A DNA stretch of 64,000 nucleotides from Paenibacillus cremeus (GCF_007786445.1 NZ_VNJI01000011.1:62001-126000), one strand, 5' to 3'; positions 23,700-33,211 are shown, numbered from the stretch's first letter. A program made the numbers and translations. Notes: generated by a model not told the origin, from the letters alone.

Positions 23700-24380
23700 T
23701 GTAATGTTAATGCAAGTGGGACAATATGTGACCCATTTATGATAGTTAGTTTAATAGTTAAACTAATACGATAAGTTTATATGATTAACTATTATAGTTA
23801 GTTTATTCGTTAAACTATGTGTTAGGTCATGCGGTTACTGTTACTATGCGATTACCTTAATGATTAAATTAATACACTGCTCCAGTATGCTCCCATATCC
23901 ATTTTACCTCTCATCCTGTCCCATATACGGCTTCATTACGCCTATCCGGTCAACTGCTTCATGGTTATATGGATCAACTGGAGCTAACCAGCAGCATAAA
24001 CCTAGATGCATTAGAACTATAATTATATAGCATCTATAAGGGTTATTTAGGCATGTATTCATAAGGGTATCGGGGCGTATTTTACATCGAAATCACTTAC
24101 TTATAGTAAGTATAGCACCAGAGCACATCAAAATCGACACTATTCCTATAATTTTACTCGATTATATTTACCATCAATTTCACCTCATCTCCACTATTAT
24201 TTCAATCGATTTTCTATCGTAAAATGTCATATAAAATAAAGATTTTGAGTCTGCATAATTTTCGTTAATTTATCATTTATTGCATATTAATCAGCAAAAA
24301 CTCTTGTTGCATAAGGATTTGAGCGATATTTGCCATATAATTCGCTAGGTAATTTCGCCATATCCCTGATAAACGCTGGA
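23700..24380. other. Non-coding region with inverted repeats
   Basis: No credible gene on either strand over about 680 bp, in a window that is otherwise tightly packed. Two related repeats stand out: TTAGTTTAA/TTAAACTAA around 23746-23766, and TTAGTTTA-TTCG-TTAAACTA at 23798-23817. The right half is AT-rich. An origin of replication or another cis-acting site is the simplest reading, given the primase and helicase genes just beyond; this is inference. Confidence 0.5.
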
Positions 24381-24382
24381 TA

Positions 24383-24431
24383 AAATAAAAAAAATGTATC
24401 AAGAATACGATAGCACCGCATCGATACATTT
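24383..24431 (-). terminator. Intrinsic terminator
   Basis: On minus, AAATGTATC and GATACATTT enclose a partly paired loop and are followed by a long T-run (TTTTTATTTTA). It ends the replication operon. Confidence 0.75.
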
Positions 24432-24455
24432 CTACAAAATTTAATTTATTATATT

Positions 24456-25448
24456 TTATTCTACGGACAAAACTTTCTGTCGCTCTTCTTCCTCAATGTT
24501 ATTAGCCTCTGTATACAATTTATTTAAAATAGGTATGTAGTAATCTTGTCTCTCTCTAGATAATCTCTTTATGTATTTATAAACACTCATTACTTTTGTT
24601 TTTTCGGTTAAATATTTTACTATATTCTTATTTCCACGTAAATATATGATAGTGAGTTGATGACAATACAGCTCATATTTATCAATTGTCTCATTTATGC
24701 TATTTGTCCAAACAGATAGCTTTGCGTCTATCCAATCACCATATTCAACAACAAAATCAGGTCTAGCATGATGATCGTATCCTTTTGGGACTTCCCTCTG
24801 ATAAACATCTCTAAGAATATCGCCTAATAGTTTTTCAAATTTAATGCCACAGTACCTAAGCAATTCCGCATCTTCTCTTATTTCCTCGTAATCTAAACCA
24901 GCTTCAGAAATTGCATTTTGCCATGAGCCGAGGTTATTAATAGCAGCATCATGTAATGATCGATATTCCTTTTGTACAGAAGCACTTGATAAAGATAGCC
25001 CTTCTTGCTGTCTTTTTTTAATTTCTTTAATTATCATTCTCTTTGTCCATTTTTTATTCTTAACTTTCTTCTTTTTTAACGATTTTAATAATCTCTCGGT
25101 AATATGCAAAGTATGTATGCCTAAATATTCATGCAATTTATTCTGATCCAATATATTTGCTGCTGTCAGTCTTGCAATATTTGTTTTTACTAAAATTTCA
25201 ATAAGTCCATGCTCAGATATGTATGTTGTGCTTTTCTTTGGTTGTTTAGGAGTGTATCGTATATCAAAAAATTTGAAATGATGCTTATATATAGTTGTCA
25301 TTTCTTTATCGGAACACAATGAACGCCCCAAAATAAATTTATTTAACCTCCCTAAAGGCCACCATCGAATCCCTATCTCATCAAATACAAATGGTATCTC
25401 TGTGCCCTGCACTTCTATATTAATTTGTTTATAAACACCACTAGTCAT
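24456..25448 (-). CDS. PD-(D/E)XK nuclease with HEAR-like repeat
   Basis: 330 residues, apparently a fusion. The N-terminal ~110 residues resemble the DNA-binding part of phage antirepressors (IRWWPLGRLNKFILGRSLC). Residues 130-190 resemble a homing-endonuclease-associated repeat (WTKRMIIKEIKKRQQ ... GSWQNAISEAGL). Residues 200-290 carry a PD-(D/E)XK nuclease core: E205, P230-D231, then D241-A-K243. It is the last gene of the primase-helicase operon. A homing endonuclease is most likely; a phage-repair or defence nuclease is possible. Confidence 0.7.
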   Translation of the reverse strand: MTSGVYKQINIEVQGTEIPFVFDEIGIRWWPLGRLNKFILGRSLCSDKEMTTIYKHHFKFFDIRYTPKQPKKSTTYISEHGLIEILVKTNIARLTAANILDQNKLHEYLGIHTLHITERLLKSLKKKKVKNKKWTKRMIIKEIKKRQQEGLSLSSASVQKEYRSLHDAAINNLGSWQNAISEAGLDYEEIREDAELLRYCGIKFEKLLGDILRDVYQREVPKGYDHHARPDFVVEYGDWIDAKLSVWTNSINETIDKYELYCHQLTIIYLRGNKNIVKYLTEKTKVMSVYKYIKRLSRERQDYYIPILNKLYTEANNIEEEERQKVLSVE

Positions 25449-25483
25449 TCAATCTCTCCTTTATATTCAACTTCCACCACTTC

Positions 25484-27412
25484 CTACACCTTATAAATTA
25501 CAAACGGATACCCATTCACCATACCCTCTATTCCTAACAACTTAACCAACTTCTTACTCAATCTCTCCCTCTTTAATCCATATCCATCAACCAGTTCATT
25601 CAAACTCTTTTTTATATTTTTCATACTTCTCGTCTTACCTTTGATTTCTCCATTGGTCTTCTCCAAATTTTCCTTCACCAATTCATCCAAAATCTCACTC
25701 TCACTCACCCATCCATTCTGTTCAATTTTATCCACAAACTTTTTCTTTATGTATTCAGATATCTCATTACTCTGTTTTGATAATTCTACATTACTAAGCA
25801 TAGGATAAACTTTATCGGCCTCATCCTTATTCATACCTCTTATCACCATCTCCCTTCCAAATCCAGTCATCGCCATATTGTTCTCTTTAAACTCAATCGC
25901 TTTCAGGTTAGCACTGGTCATCAACTGATCTCCATATTCAGGCATGGAATAAAAATTTTGAAAATTAACCTCTCTATTTCCATTCCCTTTCATTTTCTTC
26001 TCACGTTCAAATGTAGCAATCTGATACAACTCTTTGGGCAACTCGTTAATATGTATCTTCTCTAACACTCCAAGGAAAGCAAATAAATCAATCCTTTTAC
26101 TAATTTCCTTAATGTCACTATTGATTTTCACATATTCCAAATCATTGCTATATGCATTTGAAATCATATCGGATAAATCCCTAGCCATTTCTGATAAGTA
26201 ACTTTTACTTGCTGAGAACATATTCACCTCGATTTCCCTCAGTGTATTTGTGCCTATGTATTGTTTTGCTAATAAATTCATCATAATGAGCAAAGGTATA
26301 TATCGTTTGATTCTTTTATATAACTCAGGATGCTCATCCTTCAATCCGCTGCTAGTCAATATATGTATGTTATGATCCATGATTTCCTTCTGTTGTTTCT
26401 GCCATTCGGTTTCAATCAAATGGATATTAAACTGCTTGCAAAGCAACTTGTATGCTTCGACTCGCTTTAATCCAGTTAGCCTTTCCACAACACGAACAAT
26501 GTTCCCTGTGAATCCGCATTCTTTACTATGGCACTTGTACATGTAATTGTCTGTTTTTACATCTCTAAATATAGAGGCAGATGGACTTTTATCCTCATGG
26601 AAGAGACAGCGAAATTTATAACTATCGTCATCTAAGTGGTTATATCTAACTAAATAGTCGGTCAAATCCTGTTTATACAAAAAGTCGTATGCGTCATTGA
26701 TGTGTGTAAATTCATGAGTTATATTTGCTATCTGTACATAGTCATCGAGTACATTGGATAATTCCTTATGATTACTGACTTTTTCATGAGATGGGGGGTT
26801 TTTTCTACCAATTATATTATTAGGTATTAATGTATCCTTGGTAGAAAAAACCCCTGCACGACAAAAGTCACTTGTATATATTTTACTCTTATCAATATAG
26901 TCACTAACAATGAGTTTATTATTATAATCCAATTCAATAATCTCATTACCACCAAAGAACATTCGAGAACCATCAGAACAACTCTTATCAGCCATAGGAT
27001 ACTTGGCAAGCAATGTTCCAATCAAATCACTAAACACACTATAATCATCAATAGTCTCATCCAACACAAAGACAACTCTAAACTTATGATGATCATCAGT
27101 ATGATTAAATGTAGTGTAAATGAATGCAGCAGTATCACTAAACTCCATTACGGCTTCATCCAATCTCATGCCATCATCAAAGTCTAAGCAAACAATCTCT
27201 TGAGACGACCAAGAGTTAATTGATCGTCTCACCTTTCCATTAATTTTCTTATCAATCAGAGCTGGTACAAATGTTTTACCTTTGACTATTTCCTGAGCCA
27301 ACTCTTGAGTACTAATATCAACAATATTATTAATAATCCTATTATTTACTTTCTTTACTTCAATCTTATCCGGTTTACTTTTATATTCAACAGTATCAAG
27401 CAATAACTTCAT
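25484..27412 (-). CDS. Primase with AEP-like domain and zinc finger
   Basis: 642 residues. Residues about 70-160 look like an archaeo-eukaryotic primase core: D77/D79 in CLDFDD, then YTTFNHTDDHHKFR, then SDGSRMFFGG. Residues 265-310 form a CHC2-like zinc finger (C269, H272, C294, C299; RCLFHEDKSP). There is no DnaG TOPRIM region. The C-terminal ~300 residues are helical. It overlaps the end of the helicase gene by 17 bp; together they form the phage replication unit. Confidence 0.75.
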   Translation of the reverse strand: MKLLLDTVEYKSKPDKIEVKKVNNRIINNIVDISTQELAQEIVKGKTFVPALIDKKINGKVRRSINSWSSQEIVCLDFDDGMRLDEAVMEFSDTAAFIYTTFNHTDDHHKFRVVFVLDETIDDYSVFSDLIGTLLAKYPMADKSCSDGSRMFFGGNEIIELDYNNKLIVSDYIDKSKIYTSDFCRAGVFSTKDTLIPNNIIGRKNPPSHEKVSNHKELSNVLDDYVQIANITHEFTHINDAYDFLYKQDLTDYLVRYNHLDDDSYKFRCLFHEDKSPSASIFRDVKTDNYMYKCHSKECGFTGNIVRVVERLTGLKRVEAYKLLCKQFNIHLIETEWQKQQKEIMDHNIHILTSSGLKDEHPELYKRIKRYIPLLIMMNLLAKQYIGTNTLREIEVNMFSASKSYLSEMARDLSDMISNAYSNDLEYVKINSDIKEISKRIDLFAFLGVLEKIHINELPKELYQIATFEREKKMKGNGNREVNFQNFYSMPEYGDQLMTSANLKAIEFKENNMAMTGFGREMVIRGMNKDEADKVYPMLSNVELSKQSNEISEYIKKKFVDKIEQNGWVSESEILDELVKENLEKTNGEIKGKTRSMKNIKKSLNELVDGYGLKRERLSKKLVKLLGIEGMVNGYPFVIYKV

Positions 27413-29786
27413 TCAATCTCTCCTTTGTTGTTCTTAATAAATTTTCTAAAAATGTTCTTCTTCGCATATTTTCAAACTTTTTACATGCAAAATTCAATGT
27501 CTCTGCCTGACACAGTATGATTACTCGTTGTTTGAACCTTGTGATAGCCGTGTAGATGAGGTTAGCGTTCAATTGGAACTTATGCGACTTGTCGAGGATA
27601 CATAACACTCCTTGACCACTACCTCCTTGAGATTTATGCATTGTCAATGCCCATCCATGCATCAGTTGCTCCATTTTCTCAAATGGAATAGATACAATTC
27701 CAACATCAAATTGAACATATATCCCAATCTTATGAGATAAGTCTTCTTCGTCATCAACATTGTCATCAACATTGTCATCAGTCTCATTTGTAGCGGTCGC
27801 TTCTAAGTCGCTTTCCTTTACAATATCAACGATAACTCCAGTATCACCGTTAACAATATCAACCCAAGAACCATTTAAATCTCGAATTTCATATGTATTT
27901 TTTGTATTCATAACATAATCGCCAATTCTAAATGTGCAGTCATCATGATACTTTAATTCTTTCTTCATCTCATCTGGAGGATTAACAATAGACTGAATAT
28001 GCTTATTAATCATCACTGTTCCAAGATTGCCTTTTTTAGTTGGGGTAAGCACCATGATATCTTCAGGCTTATAATATTGTAGCAGCAACTTATAGTAGTA
28101 TTTGTAACCATCTTCCATATGTTCTTGTGATACTGATCTTAACAATGCATCTGAACCAAATTTCTTTTCTCCGACAAAATTACTCTCGATAAATTTATGT
28201 CCCTGTCTTACATCTGTGGCAATAGAAAGTCCTCCACCTTCTGCTTGACGAAACACCTTATCTAACTTTGTAACAGGAAGCACTCCGCTATCCAAACAGT
28301 TCCTTAGAAAATTTCCGCACCCTACGGAAGCTATTTGAGCGTCATCGCCAATAAATACAACTCGTGCAAATGGGTTTACAATTTTTTTTAATAATACACA
28401 TGCTAATCTAACGTCCATCATTGAGACTTCATCAATAATAATAATGTCCTCTCGCAATTCATAATTAGCCTTATCCTCTTTATTCTTTTCCTGTCGTCCA
28501 TATCCAATTGCGCGATGTATGGTTGAAGCTTCAGTATCTCCAACATAAGTAGATAAAACTTTGGCAGCTCTCCCTGTTGGAGCTAATAGTCTGTACTTAA
28601 TAGCAGAACTGCCCCCATCTTCGACATCAGTCTCGTCGCTATATTCATCATATTTTACTTCTATTGTATCTAATACATTTGTTTCAGCATTCATTTTCTT
28701 TGCAAGATTAATGAGTATCTTCTGTAATGCAGATTTACCCATACCTGCTGATCCAATCAAAAAATTAACATTATACTTTGCAAAATTGTGAAAGAACTCT
28801 TTTTGCTTATCTGTCAGAGTCATACCCATTTCACGTTCCTGAGTAATCAGAAACTCACCAATATCAATATTAAGCGTGGTTGATTTATTCAATCTGTTCA
28901 ATAACAACTTCGCAACATCAGATTCAGCATCGTATGTTTTGCGCAGTGCTATCTTGTCGTCTTCTATGTATAACCCTTCAGTTTTATCAATTTCAGGCTC
29001 AATTAAACCTCTATCCAAGACGAGACATTCAGCAGCCTTCTCTAACAAATCATCATATTCTAAGTATGTATGACCAGATTGCTCCTCTTCGCTTATAATA
29101 TGTTTGATTCCTGCTTGGATACGAAACTTAGAGTTGTCGGGGATACCCATGTTCTTAGCGATGATATCTGCTTTTTTAAAGCCGATCCCATGTAAGTGTT
29201 CAGCTAAACAGTAGGGATTTTTCTTTACTTTTTCAATCGCATTATCAGCCGTCCCAAATACGTCGATCAATTTGCTGAAGTGTTCATACTTGACTCCGTA
29301 TTTACCCAACTCAGCGAATAGGGATTGCTGTTCAACGTTTTCAAGCAATTTTTTTCTGATTTTATTATATGTTTTACTGCCAATTCCTTTAATTTTAAAT
29401 AATTCGAACGTATTATGTATGAACATTTCCAGTATGTCTTGGTTTGGATATGCATTATAGAATGCTGACAACTGCAATTCAGTCATCATTGTCGAAAGAA
29501 AATCGCGTTTTTCTTGATTAGTCTTAGGTACGTCTCTATAAATGGTATGAACATTGTATCCGAAACCGTATTTTTTATCTTCTACACCTTCTAGTTTAGC
29601 CTTGTACACTATGTCTAAGATGAGTTCTTGCATCTTTCCTTTAATGCAAAAATTGCCGTATGAGTTTAGCTGAAATAAGTGTTCGTCATTAGGGTTTTGA
29701 GGGATCGCAGAATAGATACCAAATGAATTGTTGTAAAATAACTTTTTAGTTGGCACAATTTCAACTTCAATAATGTTTTTTGACAT
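27396..29786 (-). CDS. RecD2-like superfamily 1 DNA helicase
   Basis: 796 residues, in the RecD2 size range. Two helix-hairpin-helix units at about 128-147 and 198-215 (IKGIGSKTY, LHGIGFKKA), Walker A GSAGMGKS at 345-352, Walker B IIIDEVSMMD near 450, and motif VI-type WALTMHKSQGGSG near the end. RecD2/TraA proteins are 5'-3' helicases. The start is ATG behind GGAGATG. Probably the replicative or recombination helicase of this element. Confidence 0.85.
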   Translation of the reverse strand: MSKNIIEVEIVPTKKLFYNNSFGIYSAIPQNPNDEHLFQLNSYGNFCIKGKMQELILDIVYKAKLEGVEDKKYGFGYNVHTIYRDVPKTNQEKRDFLSTMMTELQLSAFYNAYPNQDILEMFIHNTFELFKIKGIGSKTYNKIRKKLLENVEQQSLFAELGKYGVKYEHFSKLIDVFGTADNAIEKVKKNPYCLAEHLHGIGFKKADIIAKNMGIPDNSKFRIQAGIKHIISEEEQSGHTYLEYDDLLEKAAECLVLDRGLIEPEIDKTEGLYIEDDKIALRKTYDAESDVAKLLLNRLNKSTTLNIDIGEFLITQEREMGMTLTDKQKEFFHNFAKYNVNFLIGSAGMGKSALQKILINLAKKMNAETNVLDTIEVKYDEYSDETDVEDGGSSAIKYRLLAPTGRAAKVLSTYVGDTEASTIHRAIGYGRQEKNKEDKANYELREDIIIIDEVSMMDVRLACVLLKKIVNPFARVVFIGDDAQIASVGCGNFLRNCLDSGVLPVTKLDKVFRQAEGGGLSIATDVRQGHKFIESNFVGEKKFGSDALLRSVSQEHMEDGYKYYYKLLLQYYKPEDIMVLTPTKKGNLGTVMINKHIQSIVNPPDEMKKELKYHDDCTFRIGDYVMNTKNTYEIRDLNGSWVDIVNGDTGVIVDIVKESDLEATATNETDDNVDDNVDDEEDLSHKIGIYVQFDVGIVSIPFEKMEQLMHGWALTMHKSQGGSGQGVLCILDKSHKFQLNANLIYTAITRFKQRVIILCQAETLNFACKKFENMRRRTFLENLLRTTKERLNEVIA

Positions 29787-29802
29787 ATTTCATCTCCATT
29801 TT

Positions 29803-29958
29803 TTATTTTAATATCAATTTTAGTTTTCTAACCTTCTCTGGTGACATGCTAGTCTTTCCTCTTAAATACATACTCAACATTGCTCCTGTAACTCCTAATT
29901 GCTCTGCAATCCACTTCTGTTTAAGTCCTTTGTTTTTGATGGCACTCTGTAGTTCCAT
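29803..29958 (-). CDS. 51-residue HTH protein
   Basis: A minimal XRE-type HTH (LKQKWIAEQLGVTGAMLSMY followed by LRGKTSMSPEKV), start ATG behind GGGAGATG, ahead of the helicase gene. Clearly paralogous to the HTH peptide at 32670-32837. Confidence 0.65.
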   Translation of the reverse strand: MELQSAIKNKGLKQKWIAEQLGVTGAMLSMYLRGKTSMSPEKVRKLKLILK

Positions 29959-30000
29959 TGTAAACATCTCCCGTTAATTATATTTAAGTAAATAAAAAAT

Positions 30001-30029
30001 AAAAAGTGTACTATATATTTAGTACACTT
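30001..30029 (-). terminator. Intrinsic terminator
   Basis: On minus, AAGTGTACTA pairs with TAGTACACTT and is followed by TTTATTTTTTA. It ends the recombinase-like unit. Confidence 0.8.
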
Positions 30030-30094
30030 GTAATATACATTATTCACCATTCGAAATACAATACTTTTTACACATCTTTTTCATCTTTTATTAT

Positions 30095-31147
30095 TTATCT
30101 ATTTCCTATAATCTTCATCGCTTCTCTAAGCAATTGCGTTCTCATTCCATTTCTTGTTCCGTTGAGTAGCATTTTCATCTCATCAAATGTAAGTTCGTCA
30201 AAAGCGTCATTGTCAATTTCTTCATCCAACAAAATTCCAGCCATCTTAGATACATCACGCTTTTTGTTCACGTAAGATTTCCATAAAGTATTAATATCAC
30301 TATGTCCAGTCTGCATTTGAGCAGCTTTAAAGTCCCCTTGAGTATCAATGATGAAGTTGGGGGCAAAATTTCTGAAACTGTGGAAAACGATATTCCGTTT
30401 CGGATGTATGCCCAACTCTTCCTTTAGAGTGTTCATCATTTCCCAAATTGTTCTTTTGCTTAGATGGAAAATTTTATTGTCACTGTACCGCTGGTAGTAT
30501 GTAAGCGACTTGATTTGTTTCAGGTCATTGTACAAGTCAAGAGTAATCGGTTGAGACATTTCTTTATCAGTTTTTTCTTCAACTGTATTAACGAAACAAC
30601 AATTTTGTTCATGATCCACTTGCAAATCATCCCAAGAGAGATTTAACAGCGTATCTTCCCTGTAACTGGTGCGAGTAGCCATTCTAATAAGAAGACTCTT
30701 CTCCAATCCTTTAACCTGTTTTTGCACTGCAACAATCATAGCATCTACTTCTTCAGGGGATAAGTCGCCATAACTTTTGCTTTTATTATTTAGTTTATCA
30801 ATTTGAAATACTTCGGTATCGATTCCGTATTTCGTATCATATTTATTCCTTTTGAAGAATGCATATAAGCTTTGGAGGGAAGCAATTTTGCGATTCACAC
30901 TACTGGAAGAATATTTTTTATCATTAATTAAAAAGTTTCTATAATGAACAACTGTTTTATGTTCTATTTGAAGATCATCAAATGATAGCGAAAGCAAGTT
31001 TTTCCCTAGAAATGAGAAAAATAATTCAATATCATGTTTATAACCTATTTTTGTTCCCTCTGAAAGTCGCACGTCTTCGAGAAATAAGCATATATCAGAA
31101 TATACTGAACTATTAACAAATCCAACAATATTTTTAAGACTTTGCAT
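30095..31147 (-). CDS. Tyrosine-recombinase-fold protein, possible repressor
   Basis: 350 residues with an N-terminal SAM-like core-binding domain (about 15-105) and a C-terminal catalytic-type domain. Candidate catalytic residues are R163, K192, H256-x2-R259 and H282. The expected tyrosine nine residues after H282 is absent; the nearest is Y292 at plus ten. In SPbeta the lysogeny repressor MrpR (YopR) has this fold without recombination. Its place beside the early/late divergence supports a similar role here; an ordinary integrase remains possible. Start behind GAGGTGGG. Confidence 0.75.
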   Translation of the reverse strand: MQSLKNIVGFVNSSVYSDICLFLEDVRLSEGTKIGYKHDIELFFSFLGKNLLSLSFDDLQIEHKTVVHYRNFLINDKKYSSSSVNRKIASLQSLYAFFKRNKYDTKYGIDTEVFQIDKLNNKSKSYGDLSPEEVDAMIVAVQKQVKGLEKSLLIRMATRTSYREDTLLNLSWDDLQVDHEQNCCFVNTVEEKTDKEMSQPITLDLYNDLKQIKSLTYYQRYSDNKIFHLSKRTIWEMMNTLKEELGIHPKRNIVFHSFRNFAPNFIIDTQGDFKAAQMQTGHSDINTLWKSYVNKKRDVSKMAGILLDEEIDNDAFDELTFDEMKMLLNGTRNGMRTQLLREAMKIIGNR

Positions 31148-31167
31148 TGGTATCCCACCTCATTATT

Positions 31168-32667
31168 TTATGATTTCAACTTTTCATAATCATTTTTAAA
31201 CATCCATTTATATCCATGTGCTGATTTTCCCTTTCCATTGCAAACATTTGATATGCGACTACTTTGTTGTAAATTTAGTTCTCTCGCTGCTTTCGATTGA
31301 CTTTCAAATTCATCAATATACTCTCCGTTTAGGGTTAATCTTACAATACTTTTAGTGATGTGTATTTTTTCTGGCGTTTTTATTTTATCTTTTTCATTTT
31401 CATAATCATCTTTGTACATCCATATATACCCACCTGAATGCTTATATTTCCCTATGCACACATCTCGAATACTTTGATGATGAATATTAGTTTGTCTTGC
31501 AGCCTCAACACTGCTACTATACTTATTTATATATGTTCCATCTAAATTTAATTGAACTACGGGTTTAGGTTGGTTTTTTAATTTTTGAGGATCATATGCA
31601 CACCACCTAAGTTCATGACCGTATTTTAAATATCTTATCACTGTACTTTTGTTTAACAATAATTCTTTCTCGATTTGTTTAGCTGTTTTACCATTATTCC
31701 ATAATTCACATGTTGTTTTAATAATGGATTTCATTGAAAATTCATTGCAAACGTTCCAATCAACATCTGTTAAATCAAATAATATTGCTAACTCAGAATT
31801 TATTAAACTATTTTTAATAAAATTAAAATCAGAATATCGACAGTCAATAACAATATATTTGTTAATTTCATTTTCCTCTGCAAGTCGTTTTTTCATTTTA
31901 TCATTTTCAATTTCTTGTTCTAATGTTCTTCCTCCTACATTTGCAAATCCCTTCTCATAATGCTGTAGCCCATGCGTCTCTAATAGAACATCGACTTGAT
32001 TTACTTTAAAGTAAAAATCATATCTTTTTCCACTAGACCACTTAAATATTTTTTCTTTTTCAAATTGCACATTCAGTTGTCTTAATAAGGAAGTAATAAA
32101 TTTTTCAGGGTAGCTAATACTGTCTGAGCAAAATGGACAACCAACATTGTATAAAGTTCTTATTTGTACTTTCAGTTCAAACGGCAGTCCACAATTTGAA
32201 CAAAGAAACCATGCTTTTTGCTGAGATTGGGCATATGTAGATTTCGGTTTCTGTGCCCCATTCATTGTCGAATGCCATTCTTTTGCAATATTAGGAAACA
32301 AATAGTCCAATGATTTATTATATGGAGCATTTGTTCGATTCGACTCTCCACTTTTTAATTTTCCACAATCAACACATCTGTCTAATCCATCGATTTTTCT
32401 GTGTCTGATTATATTCTGATATTTTTGATTTAATATTCTTTTATTGCAGCAGTCACATATCTTAATAACCCTCTCATTACTACTTTTTAACAAATGTTCG
32501 ATTCTGACCAAGATTTTTGTTCCCTTGGGAACAATTAATTTGCCTTCATAATTTGGTTTTCTCGGAATAACATAACCTAATTCTTCGTAATATCTAATCA
32601 TCTTACTTGCTAAAGATGTCTCTACCCAATACGACCCATCCTTATAAATATCGGTAATAATCGCCAA
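31168..32667 (-). CDS. NUMOD homing endonuclease (EDxHD type)
   Basis: 499 residues. Zinc-binding pairs near the N-terminus (CDCC, CVDC) and at 156-180 (CSNC, CPFC), then a Vsr/EDxHD-like nuclease core (E188, D217, E230 in LLETHGLQHY, H236). The C-terminus has two NUMOD-like repeats (about 368-420 and 430-499, each with VQL/VRLxLxGxY...AAR...GYxWM). The combination is typical of free-standing homing endonucleases. TTG start seven bases behind AGGAGG. Between an HTH peptide and the recombinase-like gene, so it may have invaded the repressor locus. Confidence 0.8.
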   Translation of the reverse strand: MAIITDIYKDGSYWVETSLASKMIRYYEELGYVIPRKPNYEGKLIVPKGTKILVRIEHLLKSSNERVIKICDCCNKRILNQKYQNIIRHRKIDGLDRCVDCGKLKSGESNRTNAPYNKSLDYLFPNIAKEWHSTMNGAQKPKSTYAQSQQKAWFLCSNCGLPFELKVQIRTLYNVGCPFCSDSISYPEKFITSLLRQLNVQFEKEKIFKWSSGKRYDFYFKVNQVDVLLETHGLQHYEKGFANVGGRTLEQEIENDKMKKRLAEENEINKYIVIDCRYSDFNFIKNSLINSELAILFDLTDVDWNVCNEFSMKSIIKTTCELWNNGKTAKQIEKELLLNKSTVIRYLKYGHELRWCAYDPQKLKNQPKPVVQLNLDGTYINKYSSSVEAARQTNIHHQSIRDVCIGKYKHSGGYIWMYKDDYENEKDKIKTPEKIHITKSIVRLTLNGEYIDEFESQSKAARELNLQQSSRISNVCNGKGKSAHGYKWMFKNDYEKLKS

Positions 32668-32669
32668 CT

Positions 32670-32837
32670 TTATTCCTCCTTAACGTTTAATAATTTATTT
32701 AGCATACTTATTTTTTCTGGAGACAAATTCTTTTTTCCAGATAAAAATAATGACATCATTGTTTTGCTTATGCCAAGCTTATCTGCGAGAAATTGCTGCT
32801 TAATACCTCTCTCATTAATTAGTTGTTTATAATCCAC
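32670..32837 (-). CDS. 55-residue HTH protein
   Basis: XRE-type HTH (IKQQFLADKLGISKTMMSLF), GTG start behind AAAGG. Same design as 29803-29958 (shared LSGKKNLSPEKI / LRGKTSMSPEKV region). Preceded by a leader with two hairpins. Confidence 0.6.
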   Translation of the reverse strand: MDYKQLINERGIKQQFLADKLGISKTMMSLFLSGKKNLSPEKISMLNKLLNVKEE

Positions 32838-32858
32838 ATCATTCAGCCTTTCGTATAG

Positions 32859-32946
32859 GGTAAACTTTTGTTTACCTATGTATAAAAAATTCGGAGATTG
32901 AACATCTCCTATTTTTAATATAACATATTTACCAATTAGTGGTCAA
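32859..32946 (-). promoter_or_regulatory. Promoter and leader with palindrome and attenuator-like hairpin
   Basis: Promoter TTGACC-18-TATATT (32917-32946, minus). Immediately downstream a hairpin GGAGAT-TTGAAC-type loop-ATCTCC (32893-32909) is followed by a T-run (TTTTTT), as in an attenuator. Closer to the gene lies the perfect palindrome GGTAAAC-TTTT-GTTTACC (32859-32876). Confidence 0.55.
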
Positions 32947-32995
32947 TTATTTTTTCACTATTTTTTATTTTTTATTTATCTTAATACTTTCTTCA

Positions 32996-33211
32996 TTAAT
33001 AATCCCAAAAATGACTCGCTCTCTTACTTGGATCAATCTGCTTTACACCATCCATAATCTTCTTCATTACATTTTGGCTAGGAATCCATCCGTTCCGAGT
33101 TAATGCGGTTCTAAGAGTATCTGTAGTAATACCTATCTCTTCGGCAAACTCAACTTGGTTGTATGCGTCCTGTTCATCATAAAACCATTTGCCAAACGGT
33201 GTTAGCGACAT
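32996..33211 (-). CDS. Small HTH regulator
   Basis: 71 residues with an XRE-like HTH (QVEFAEEIGITTDTLRTALT). Start behind AAGGAGATG. It is divergent from the TubR-TubZ operon and may control the early/late divergence. Confidence 0.65.
   Translation of the reverse strand: MSLTPFGKWFYDEQDAYNQVEFAEEIGITTDTLRTALTRNGWIPSQNVMKKIMDGVKQIDPSKRASHFWDY

Noticed and set aside
23700-24455. CRISPR array
   Set aside because: The repeats are few, inverted and not evenly spaced; no spacer structure and no cas genes.
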